NCBI GenBank assembly: GCA_958439425.1
Contig: CAUBVH010000010.1
Coordinates: 1-64,000, forward strand
Reading direction: 5' to 3'
Length of the DNA: 64,000 nt
DNA from: an uncultured Collinsella sp.
GTDB taxonomy: Bacteria; Actinomycetota; Coriobacteriia; Coriobacteriales; Coriobacteriaceae
In this document: in pieces, positions 50,418-58,243 of the stretch
Numbering within the stretch: the stretch's first letter is position 1
Layout: every line of letters starts with the position of its first letter
The notes under the pieces: generated by a model
Told to the model about the DNA's origin: nothing
The model's input: the letters and a program-made list of their open reading frames with translations, nothing else
The model's database searches: none
Position numbers and translations under genes: made by a program

Positions 50418-50846
50418 ATGAGGGTTGTAATCGCTTCCGATGCCGACGGTATGTCGATGAAGGAGTCCATCAAGGAGATGCTCATCGCCGACGGTCACGA
50501 GGTCGTCGACTATTCCGAGACCCCTGCCGCGGACTTTGTCGATTCCGCGACCGCCGTTGCCAAGGACCTGCTGGAGCACAAGGATTCCCAGGGCTTCGCA
50601 TTCGATAAGTACGGCGTCGGCTCCTATATGGCCGCCGTCAAGATCAAGGGCATGGTCGTCGCCAACATTTCCGACGAGCGTTCCGCCTACATGACCCGCG
50701 AGCACAACGGCTCGCGCATGGTTACCATGGGCCCGGGCGTTGTGGGCACCGAGGTCGCCAAGAAGATCGCCCGCGAGTTCCTGCGCGCCCAGTACGCCGG
50801 CGGCCGTCACCAGATCCGTGTCGACATGCTCAACAAGATGGCCTAA
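50418..50846 (+). CDS. lacA: Galactose-6-phosphate isomerase subunit LacA
   Basis: A 142-residue protein of the RpiB/LacA/LacB family. LacA supplies half of the mixed enzyme that turns galactose-6-phosphate into tagatose-6-phosphate. It has MRVVIASDADGMSMKE and the conserved REHNGSRMVTMGP, and lacks the catalytic cysteine that LacB has, as usual. AAGGAGG precedes the ATG. lacB follows 63 bases later. It links lactose PTS products to lacC and the aldolase. Confidence 0.9.
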   Translation: MRVVIASDADGMSMKESIKEMLIADGHEVVDYSETPAADFVDSATAVAKDLLEHKDSQGFAFDKYGVGSYMAAVKIKGMVVANISDERSAYMTREHNGSRMVTMGPGVVGTEVAKKIAREFLRAQYAGGRHQIRVDMLNKMA

Positions 50847-50909
50847 CGAGAGCCACCGAGAACTCGAACTTCTACCTCAACTTGTGAATTCAGACGAAAG
50901 GACGTTCTG

Positions 50910-51434
50910 ATGAAGAAGACCATCGCAATCGGTTGCGACCATATCGTTACGGACGAGAAGATCTATCTGGCCGACCGCCTGGAGCAGGCTGGCTACAAGG
51001 TGCTCGACTGCGGCACCTACAGCCACACCCGTACGCACTATCCCATCTACGGTAAGGCCGTGGGCGAGGCCGTTGCCAGCGGCAAGGCCGACTTTGGCGT
51101 GGCCCTGTGCGGCACCGGCATCGGCATCACCAACGCCGTCAACAAGGTTCCCGGCGCTCGCTGCGCCCTGGTCCGCGACATGACCTCTGCCCTGTATGCC
51201 CGCCGCGAGCTCAACGCGAATATCGTGGGCTTTGGCGGCAAGATCACCGGCGAGTTCCTGATGGCCGACATCATGCTTGCCTTCCTTGAGGAGCCCTACG
51301 AGAAGACTCCCGAGCACGACGCCCTGATCGCCAAGATCGACGCCTGCAACAAGGCCGACGCCGAGGCTCAGGCTGACCCGCACTTCTTTGACGAGTTCCT
51401 CGAGAAGTGGGACCGCGGCGAGTATCACGACTAA
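50910..51434 (+). CDS. lacB: Galactose-6-phosphate isomerase subunit LacB
   Basis: A 174-residue RpiB-family protein. The base/acid cysteine is in [17 protein letters not shown], and IAIGCDH and [12 protein letters not shown] are conserved. LacB is longer than LacA and has a C-terminal tail with [11 protein letters not shown], as in Gram-positive lac operons. AAAGGACG precedes the ATG. It forms the isomerase with LacA. Because LacB keeps the catalytic site, ribose-5-phosphate isomerase is a remote alternative. Confidence 0.93.
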   Translation: MKKTIAIGCDHIVTDEKIYLADRLEQAGYKVLDCGTYSHTRTHYPIYGKAVGEAVASGKADFGVALCGTGIGITNAVNKVPGARCALVRDMTSALYARRELNANIVGFGGKITGEFLMADIMLAFLEEPYEKTPEHDALIAKIDACNKADAEAQADPHFFDEFLEKWDRGEYHD

Positions 51435-51440
51435 GGGGTT

Positions 51441-51462
51441 CCGGCGTTCTACCGAACGCCGG
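51441..51462 (+). terminator. Hairpin after lacB
   Basis: CCGGCGTTC with GAACGCCGG. There is no T-run, so it may attenuate but not fully stop transcription into the lacX2 leader. Confidence 0.4.
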
Positions 51463-51479
51463 ACCGGCCGACGCTGCGA

Positions 51480-51574
51480 AGCCATCTGGTGGGCAATCTG
51501 CCGTTCAGCTTCGGCGGCATGACCAGAAGGTCAATGCCGCCTCGCTTCACGGCACCTTGCCTCACCAGCTGGCT
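51480..51574 (+). ncRNA. Highly structured 95-base element between lacB and lacX2
   Basis: Three nested stems: AGCCATCTGGTGGGCAA with TTGCCTCACCAGCTGGCT (16 of 18 positions), TGCCGT with ACGGCA, and GGCGGCAT-GACC with GGTC-A-ATGCCGCC closed by AGAA. No ORF fits. It lies in the 373-base gap before lacX2; the rest is without clear features. It may be a leader RNA or a repeat. Confidence 0.5.
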
Positions 51575-51807
51575 TCTCGCTGACGTTGAGGTGAACTGTG
51601 GGGTTTATCTCTGTTGTTTAGAGGCAATCCGGCGGGCGAGCTGCTCCGATAACACGTTTGCTTGCTGAGCTTGTGTGCTTCGTTTTGGCGGTACCCGGCA
51701 TTCTGCAGCTTTTCAATTGACGGCTCGCGTTTCTGTGAGGGGGCGCGGGCCGGTTTTCTATCAGCCCCACTGACTCGGCGGGCTGGCGTACGAAAGGGAA
51801 GGCTCCT

Positions 51808-52689
51808 ATGGAGTTTGTTCTTGATAACGGTTCTATCCGCGTAGCACTGAGCACGGAGGGCGGCTCGTTCACCTCAATTGTGGCCGACGGTCGCGAGTAT
51901 CTGTGGCAGGGTGATCCTTCGGTCTGGTCGGGCCAGGCACCCATTTGCTTTCCGATCTGCGGCGGCCTTCGTGACGGTCGCGCAATGACCATGGGCGGCC
52001 GCGAGGTTAAGCTCGCCCGCCACGGCTTTGCACGCAAACAGGAGTGGAAGCTCGAGGAACAGAGCGACAACATGGTTGCGCTGAGCCTAAGCTCTGCCGA
52101 CCATGCCGAGTTGCTCGAGCAGTACCCGTATCCGTTTAAGATCGTTGCTCGTTACACGATCGATTCGGAAAAGGTGGCCGTGTCGTACGAGGTGACCAAT
52201 GAGGGCACCGAGGACATGCCGTTCTTTGTGGGCGGTCACCCCGGCTTTAAGTGCCCGCTCGACGAGGGCGAGTCCTATGACGACTACGAGCTTCGTTTTG
52301 AGCAGCGCGAGGCCACCGAGCTCTGTACTGCCGTTCCCTCGACGGGGCTGATTGATGTTGAGCATCGCAGCAAGAACCCCATGATCGGCCAGAACCTGCC
52401 GCTGACCCACGAACTCTTCGACTTCGCGGAGACCATCTTCGACGTGCTCGAGAGCCGCGTGGTTACGCTGACCAAGAAAACCGAGGACAAGGGCGTGCGC
52501 CTGACGTTCCCCGATATGCCGTACCTGATTGTGTGGAGCAAGCCCGAGGGCGACTTTGTGGCCGTGGAACCGTGGGGTGGTCTGTCCACCTGCTCCGACG
52601 AGGACGATATTCTGGAGCACAAGCGTGGCTGCCTGGTGGCCAAGCCGGGGGAGACCGTCACCCGCGGCTTTGAGATCGAGATCCTTTAA
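51808..52689 (+). CDS. lacX: LacX-like aldose epimerase family protein (copy 2)
   Basis: A 293-residue mutarotase-fold protein, 75-80% alike to copy 1 at 29577 by reading the two side by side. The GGHPGFKCP histidine and VAVEPWGGLSTC glutamate are kept. AAGGGAAGG precedes the ATG. It lies after lacAB and 53 bases before lacC2, so it is in the lactose/tagatose block. The substrate (a hexose or hexose phosphate anomer) is inferred. Confidence 0.84.
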   Translation: MEFVLDNGSIRVALSTEGGSFTSIVADGREYLWQGDPSVWSGQAPICFPICGGLRDGRAMTMGGREVKLARHGFARKQEWKLEEQSDNMVALSLSSADHAELLEQYPYPFKIVARYTIDSEKVAVSYEVTNEGTEDMPFFVGGHPGFKCPLDEGESYDDYELRFEQREATELCTAVPSTGLIDVEHRSKNPMIGQNLPLTHELFDFAETIFDVLESRVVTLTKKTEDKGVRLTFPDMPYLIVWSKPEGDFVAVEPWGGLSTCSDEDDILEHKRGCLVAKPGETVTRGFEIEIL

Positions 52690-52742
52690 CGAGCTATCGT
52701 ATGTTTGGGGTGGGTCATGCCGCCCCGGAACAGGAGTTCAAC

Positions 52743-53678
52743 ATGATTCTGACCGTTACCATGAACCCGTCGATTGATACGCGCTATCAGCTCGACAAGC
52801 TGATCATCGACGATGTTAACCGCGTGACGCCCGAAAAGACCGCTGGCGGCAAGGGCCTCAACGTGAGCCGCGTGCTGCTGCAGCTGGGCGACGACGTGCT
52901 CGCGACCGGCCTGCTCGGCGGCCACATGGGTGCCTATATGGCCGAGCTTATGGATGCCGACGGCGTCAAGAACGACTTTGTGCCCATCGCCGGCGAGACC
53001 CGCATTTGCCTGAATATCCTGCACGAGGGCAATCAGACCGAGCTTTTGGAGAGCGGCCCGCAGATCGCTCCTGCCGAGCTCGAGGCCTTTACGGCCAAGT
53101 TTGCCGAGCTTGCAGCGAAGGCGGACGTTGTGACGCTTTCGGGCTCGCTGCCGCGTGGCGTCGATGCCGGCTACTATGCCGAGCTCGTCAAGATCGCCGA
53201 GGAGGCGGGCGCCAAGGTGCTGCTCGACACCTCGGGTGCATCGCTGGAGGCTGCGCTGGAGTCCGACGCTAAGCCTGAGCTCGTAAAACCCAATCTGACC
53301 GAGATTAACGGCCTGCTGGGTACGTCCTTTACGACCGATGATGTCGATGCCCTGCGCGAGGCGCTTGCCGCCGATAGCCGTTTTGCCGGTATTCCCTGGG
53401 TTGTCGTTTCGATGGGCGCTGCCGGTTCGGTGGGCTTCCATGAGGGTCGCGCATTCCGCGCCAAGACGCCCGCGATTGCGGCTGTGAACGCGACGGGTTC
53501 CGGCGACTCGACCATCGCCGGCTTTGCGCATGCCATTGCTGCTGGTGCCGACGACGTCACGGTGCTCAAGACTGCCAATACCTGCGGCAAGCTCAACGCC
53601 ATGGACCCCAAGACCGGCCACCTGGTCATGGACCGCTGGGACGAGATCTACAGCAACGTTGAGGTCGTAGAGTTGTAG
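52743..53678 (+). CDS. lacC: Tagatose-6-phosphate kinase family (copy 2)
   Basis: A 311-residue PfkB kinase. KTAGGKGLNVSRVL and VNATGSGDSTIAGF are conserved. The ATG at 52743 has AGGAG upstream. Differences from copy 1 (30518) are scattered and mostly conservative. It is beside lacAB and lacX2, so it likely phosphorylates tagatose-6-phosphate to tagatose-1,6-bisphosphate, which the class II aldolase at 60606 would cleave. Confidence 0.88.
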   Translation: MILTVTMNPSIDTRYQLDKLIIDDVNRVTPEKTAGGKGLNVSRVLLQLGDDVLATGLLGGHMGAYMAELMDADGVKNDFVPIAGETRICLNILHEGNQTELLESGPQIAPAELEAFTAKFAELAAKADVVTLSGSLPRGVDAGYYAELVKIAEEAGAKVLLDTSGASLEAALESDAKPELVKPNLTEINGLLGTSFTTDDVDALREALAADSRFAGIPWVVVSMGAAGSVGFHEGRAFRAKTPAIAAVNATGSGDSTIAGFAHAIAAGADDVTVLKTANTCGKLNAMDPKTGHLVMDRWDEIYSNVEVVEL

Positions 53679-53696
53679 CGGTTGCGACTCTTAATA

Positions 53697-53771
53697 GAAT
53701 GAGCGTGGATAATCTCCTGCTTTTGGTGCCCATGCGAGCTCAAAGTGGGAGATTTTCCACGCTCGATTCAT
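53697..53771. repeat. Long hairpin after lacC2
   Basis: GAATGAGCGTGGATAATCTCC (first 18 bases pair) with GGAGATTTTCCACGCTCGATTC around a 25-base loop. It is AT-richer than genes nearby and directly abuts a family A copy. Part of the 242-base gap. Confidence 0.55.
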
Positions 53772-53772
53772 T

Positions 53773-53827
53773 AGTCGTTGGGGACGTTCTTGTTTGACTA
53801 GTCGTTTAAGAGCGTCCCCAATGACTA
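53773..53827. repeat. Dispersed repeat, family A (copy 5, full hairpin)
   Basis: TAGTCGTTGGGGACGTTCTT at 53772-53791 and AAGAGCGTCCCCAATGACTA at 53808-53827 are inverted copies, with GACTAGTCG inside. This is the most complete copy and defines the family. Confidence 0.65.
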
Positions 53828-53832
53828 CACGC

Positions 53833-53876
53833 AAAAACGGCGCCCGCTGGCAATGTTGCCGGCGGGCGCCGTTGTC
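53833..53876 (+). terminator. Terminator of lacC2
   Basis: Stem AACGGCGCCCGC with GCGGGCGCCGTT, followed by GTCTTG. GC-rich and strong, weak T-run. Confidence 0.65.
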
Positions 53877-53886
53877 TTGAAGACGA

Positions 53887-53921
53887 AATGATCCGTTTTC
53901 CTCCGTCTCCAAGGGATCATT
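53887..53921. repeat. AATGATCC hairpin, family D (copy 2)
   Basis: AATGATCC at 53887-53894 pairs with GGGATCATT at 53913-53921. It overlaps the galT stop. See the similar motif at 48788. Confidence 0.45.
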
Positions 53922-55548
53922 ACAGTGAGTCGATAAAGCGCTGCTGGGCGGCGCGTCCGTCCTCGTCCCACTTAAAGACTCCGGCGTTGTCGAGCACGTG
54001 GCTAAACACCACGCCGACCTCCTCATGCAGGATGTCGATGGCGTTATCCGCCGTAAGCTCGTTCGCGCGGCGAGCAAAGACGTCCTCCGCCCATGCGGCG
54101 TGGCTGCGGCAAAGGTCGTCGCTCTCGAGAGCGCAGGCAAGATCGTAGCTGGCATCGGCCTTGGCCGCCAGCAGGTGCTCGCGGACAGCACCGAGCTCGG
54201 GAACCAAGCGCGGCGGCAGAATGGCCAGGCCCATGACCTCGATCAGGCCGATGTTCTCCTTTTTAATATGGTGGTACTCGGCATGCGGGTGAAACACGCC
54301 CAGCGGATGCTCGTCGGTCGTGATGTTGCAGCGAAGCGCCAAGTAGGCCTCGTAGATCTCGCCTCCGGCATTGCCGCGGGAGTCGACGCGGCGGATGACG
54401 GGCGTCACGGTGTTGTGCGCCACGCCATCGGCTGTGCGTGCGATGACGCCCGCAGACTCGTCGGTCCACTCGCGCCAGGCGAGGATAATCTTCTCGGCGG
54501 CATCGAGCAGCTGGGCGCGGTCGTGCGAGCGCAGGCGCAGCACCGAGAGCGGCCACTGCAGCACGGTGCCGCTGACCTGGTTAAAACCGGGCACGCTAAA
54601 CTGCGAGACCTCGGCGGCGTGCATCATGGGGAACTCGTGCGCGCCACCCTGGAAGTGGTCGTGCGACAAGATTGAGCCGCCTACGATGGGCAGGTCGGCG
54701 TTGGAGCCGATAAAGTAATGCGGGAACAGGTCCACAAAGTCGAGCAGGCAGGTCAGGCCCTTGCGGTCGACGTGCATCGGACGATGCTCGGAGCTCATGG
54801 CAATGCAGTGCTCGTTAAAGTACGCGTACGGGCTGTACTGGAAGCCCCAGCGCTCGCCGTTGAGCGAGATGGGGATAACGCGCAGATTCTGGCGGGCGGG
54901 GTGAGCGCCGCCGTCGGCTGCGGCGGAGCGTCCGGGATAGCCCTCGTTTTCGATGCAGAGCTGGCAGGCGGGATACTTTTCGCCCGTGTTCTTGGCTGCA
55001 CCTGCCGCGGCGATATCGCGCGGGTCCTTCTCAGGCTTGGACAGGTTGATGGTGATTTCCAGGTCACCCAAGTTGGTGGGGGTGCTCCATTTGATGTTGC
55101 GTGCGATGGCGGCGCGTCGCACATAGCCGGCGTCGCAGCACAGGCCGTAGAACCAGTCGGTCGCGGCGCGGGGCTCGTTGACGCCCATACGGCCGTTGAA
55201 CTCCTCGTTTACAACCGAAGGCCTCGGCATGAGCATACCCATGATGCGCATGGCGATGCGGTCGCGCCCCGATGCCGTGTCCTCGGCAGCACCGTTGGCA
55301 ACGGCGGCCTCGGCAAGCGCGGCGAGCGTGCCCTCTAGATTAAAGTCGGGCAGGGTATCGGGGTGCAAGAGCGAAATCTTCTCGGTCTTGAGTGCCCAAG
55401 CCATGTCGAGTGCGGGGCCCGTGGCGCCGATGCACTCCAAAATGGTGTTGTATGCCCAGATGCGATCGTCCTGGCCGATCATCGATCGGTGGATGGCGTA
55501 CTCGATCAGGCTCTGCGCGGCCTCGCGCACGTCAGTCATTACAGCCAT
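53920..55548 (-). CDS. galT: UDP-glucose-hexose-1-phosphate uridylyltransferase
   Basis: A 542-residue GalT of the long Gram-positive type (GalT class II), which exchanges UMP between UDP-glucose and galactose-1-phosphate. The nucleotidyl motif is LSHDHFQGGAHEFP. C-terminal HPHAEYHHIKKENIG is typical. The start at 55548 overlaps galK by ten bases; an ATG at 55539 in frame is also possible. It is the second gene of galK-galT. galE (the epimerase) is not in this window. Confidence 0.93.
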   Translation of the reverse strand: MAVMTDVREAAQSLIEYAIHRSMIGQDDRIWAYNTILECIGATGPALDMAWALKTEKISLLHPDTLPDFNLEGTLAALAEAAVANGAAEDTASGRDRIAMRIMGMLMPRPSVVNEEFNGRMGVNEPRAATDWFYGLCCDAGYVRRAAIARNIKWSTPTNLGDLEITINLSKPEKDPRDIAAAGAAKNTGEKYPACQLCIENEGYPGRSAAADGGAHPARQNLRVIPISLNGERWGFQYSPYAYFNEHCIAMSSEHRPMHVDRKGLTCLLDFVDLFPHYFIGSNADLPIVGGSILSHDHFQGGAHEFPMMHAAEVSQFSVPGFNQVSGTVLQWPLSVLRLRSHDRAQLLDAAEKIILAWREWTDESAGVIARTADGVAHNTVTPVIRRVDSRGNAGGEIYEAYLALRCNITTDEHPLGVFHPHAEYHHIKKENIGLIEVMGLAILPPRLVPELGAVREHLLAAKADASYDLACALESDDLCRSHAAWAEDVFARRANELTADNAIDILHEEVGVVFSHVLDNAGVFKWDEDGRAAQQRFIDSL

Positions 55549-56744
55549 GCCGCGTAAGCCCCCTTGTCAGAGATAGCGTAGTGGCGGGCAGAGCCCTCGC
55601 CCAGCCAGCCGTTCATCTTGGCAATGAAGTTGTCGACCAGGTCGAGCGGCACGAAGGCCTGGATGGTGCCACCAAAGCCGCCACCGTGAATGCGAACGGC
55701 GCCGCGGCCGTCGAGTACGTGCTCGGCTAGCGCCAGGGCATACATGGAAGGCTGCTCAGATCCCAGCTTGGCAACAACATTCTGCAGGTACATGGCAGAG
55801 CTGGCGCCCGACTCGCGCGTCAGGACCAGGAACTGGTCAATGTCGCCGGCGTTGAGCGCTGCCCAGCGCTTATCGACCAGGCCGTTCTCGTACCAGTAGT
55901 GAACGGCGCGCAGGCAGGCGCGGTCGCCCAGCTTGGCGCGCAGCTCGGGGAGCTTGGCGTCAAAGTCGGCAACGTCGACCTCACACAGGCGTGCCTTGCC
56001 AAACTCGGCGGCGACGTCCTGCATCTCGCGCGGAACGGCGGCGTAGTCGTCGGTAGCTGCCACGTGGTCGGCGCCGACCTTAACGAGCACGAGCGCATAG
56101 CCGTGATCCTCAAAGTTGAGCTCGAGCTTCTGGGTTTTAGGCTGAGCCTGGTCCTCAAAGTCCATGTAGGCGAGGCCGCCCAGGCACACGGCGGCCTGGT
56201 CCATCAGACCGCAGGGCTTGCCGTAGTAGTTGTTCTCGGTGCGCTGGCTCATCTGAGCGAGTGCGACGGGCTCAATCGCGGGCGCGCCCCAGAGCGTCTC
56301 CATGGCACGGCCGTACGCGGCCTCGACGGCGGCAGAGCTGGAAAGGCCACCGCCCGAGGGGACGGAGCAGGTGAAGGCGAAGTCGAAGCCCTGGGGCTCA
56401 ACGCCAAGGGCTGCAATCTCGTGCGCTATGCCGCGGACGAGGCTTGCGGACGTGCCCTTCTCGGACTCCTGAACGTCTAGCGTGTCGAGCGCGATCTCAA
56501 ACGTGGGGTAGCCCTCGTCGGCGACGCGAATCTTGTTGGTGTCGGTCGCCACGGCAATGCCGTCAACGGCGACATCGAGCGAGCCGGCGATAACGTGGCC
56601 ACCCTCGTGGTCGGTGTGGTTGCCGCTGATCTCGGAGCGGCCGGGCGCGTGCACATAGAGCACCTGGCGATCGCCGATGGGGCCAAACTCCTCCTCGAAC
56701 AGCTTGGTGAGCGTGGCGAATGTCTTTTCGTCGGGGGTGGTCAT
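55539..56744 (-). CDS. galK: Galactokinase
   Basis: A 401-residue GHMP kinase. PGRSEISGNHTDHEGG gives the galactose-binding loop, PSGGGLSSSAAVEAAY is the ATP loop, and IHGGGFGGT is the third motif. GAAAGG lies before the ATG. It phosphorylates galactose to galactose-1-phosphate for GalT. The LacI-C sites lie just upstream and regulator C is divergent, so this operon is probably galactose-induced. galM is elsewhere (36085). Confidence 0.95.
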   Translation of the reverse strand: MTTPDEKTFATLTKLFEEEFGPIGDRQVLYVHAPGRSEISGNHTDHEGGHVIAGSLDVAVDGIAVATDTNKIRVADEGYPTFEIALDTLDVQESEKGTSASLVRGIAHEIAALGVEPQGFDFAFTCSVPSGGGLSSSAAVEAAYGRAMETLWGAPAIEPVALAQMSQRTENNYYGKPCGLMDQAAVCLGGLAYMDFEDQAQPKTQKLELNFEDHGYALVLVKVGADHVAATDDYAAVPREMQDVAAEFGKARLCEVDVADFDAKLPELRAKLGDRACLRAVHYWYENGLVDKRWAALNAGDIDQFLVLTRESGASSAMYLQNVVAKLGSEQPSMYALALAEHVLDGRGAVRIHGGGFGGTIQAFVPLDLVDNFIAKMNGWLGEGSARHYAISDKGAYAAWL

Positions 56745-56787
56745 GGGAGTCCTTTCCTTGGCGCATACTGACGAGTTTTCCGTCGTA

Positions 56788-56990
56788 GTGAGTACGTTAA
56801 CAATCTGAAGGAACGTGAACTCAGCATCTACGATGCCGCACGTTACGGGCTATGTTAACGTACTCATAACACAACACTTATCACTTTTTGAGAATCTGGT
56901 AATCGGTAGAAATCCAGCCGTGAACGGTATTGCCGTATGGACTTATAGAGCAGAAGAGTTGCGGATTGAAAAAGTAGAGTACGTTAACAT
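56788..56990 (+). promoter_or_regulatory. LacI-C operator cluster
   Basis: Three sites: GTGAGTACGTTAACAA (56788-56803), ATGTTAACGTACTCAT (56852-56867, reversed), and TAGAGTACGTTAACAT (56975-56990). Each has a half ATGAGTA and a half ATGTTAA around CG. CCGTGAACGGT is at 56918-56928. They fill the 338-base gap between galK and lacI-C. Confidence 0.68.
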
Positions 56991-57082
56991 GCGTCCGACG
57001 ATAGCGGGCCTCGGCGCGGGGTGTATTTCTGCCCGGGCCGGCATGCACGCTATTCAGATCTCGCAAGAGTGAAGGTGATCCT

Positions 57083-58114
57083 GTGGCAAGGCGCCCGTCC
57101 AACGATACAGGTACGCGTCCGGTCTCCATGGCCGACGTCGCCCGCGCTGCTGGCGTTTCGCAGCAGACGGTTTCGCGCGTCGCCAACGGCTTGCCCAACG
57201 TTAACGAGCAGACGCGCCAGCGCGTGCAAGCCGCGATGCAAGAGCTCGGCTTTCGTCCGAGTTATGCCGGTCGCTCGCTGCGCGATGGCCGTTACCATTC
57301 GGTTGGCCTGTGCATCAACGATGTCACCAAGTTTGGCAACCTCTCAATGATCGACGGCATCGCCAGCGCTGCTCGCGAGCATAATTGCGCCATCACGCTG
57401 GTCGAGATGTCCAAGACCGAGGAATTCTCGCTTGCCGAGGCAACGCGTCGTATGGCCGCGCTGCCCGTGGACGGCATCATTATCGGCATGAGTCGTATGG
57501 CTCCCGATTTTGAGACGTTTGATCCACTGCCGGGCATTGGCACGGTCATCGTTACCATGTATGCGCATCCGCGCGTGACCACAGTCGATTCCGACCATTA
57601 CGGCTGCTCGCTGTTGCTTATGGACCATCTGTTTGAGCTGGGGCACGAGCAGATTCGCTATATTGGCGGCCCGTCCTTCTCGGTCGACGAGCAATTTCGT
57701 CGCGCCGGTTGGCAGGATGCGCTCGAGCGTAAACACATCGCGCCGGCAGAACCGCTCGAGGGCGACTGGTCTGCTAACAGCGGTTACGAGGCCGGCAGGT
57801 ACCTGGCCGAGCATGACCGCGCCATGACGGCGATTTACGCGGCAAACGACCAGATGGCAAACGGCGCCATTGCAGCGCTGCGCGATAGCGGCCTGCGCGT
57901 GCCCGAGGACGTGAGCGTGGTGGGGGTCGACGATTCGCTCGATGATTTTGTGGCACACAACGAGCTCACGACCGTGCGATTCGATCTACATCAGCGCGGA
58001 CGCGAGGTATTCGAGCATGCGGTTCCCGAGGCGGGTGCGGCGGACAAAACCGTTGCCATTCGTATTCCCGGCCAGCTTATCGTTCGACATAGTACGGCGG
58101 CACCGCGCGCATAG
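57083..58114 (+). CDS. LacI-family regulator C (galactose)
   Basis: A 343-residue repressor, GTG start at 57083 with AAGGTG upstream. HTH SMADVARAAGVSQQTVSRVA, hinge YAGRSLRDGRYH, ligand domain with AANDQMANGAIAALR and VVGVDDSLDDFVAHNELTTV. It is divergent from galK-galT and most alike to regulator A. Its sites are ATGAGTA type. It probably responds to galactose or a galactoside. Confidence 0.88.
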   Translation: MARRPSNDTGTRPVSMADVARAAGVSQQTVSRVANGLPNVNEQTRQRVQAAMQELGFRPSYAGRSLRDGRYHSVGLCINDVTKFGNLSMIDGIASAAREHNCAITLVEMSKTEEFSLAEATRRMAALPVDGIIIGMSRMAPDFETFDPLPGIGTVIVTMYAHPRVTTVDSDHYGCSLLLMDHLFELGHEQIRYIGGPSFSVDEQFRRAGWQDALERKHIAPAEPLEGDWSANSGYEAGRYLAEHDRAMTAIYAANDQMANGAIAALRDSGLRVPEDVSVVGVDDSLDDFVAHNELTTVRFDLHQRGREVFEHAVPEAGAADKTVAIRIPGQLIVRHSTAAPRA

Positions 58115-58243
58115 TTTGTGCTGATAAACGGCGATTTATCGCATTTCAATAACAATCGGTAAGGATACCGGCAGATAGCTGTTGGGATGCAGCCGAGTGC
58201 TATGATAGACGGGCTCTTTTGTCTATCTAGGAGGCTTTGCCTG

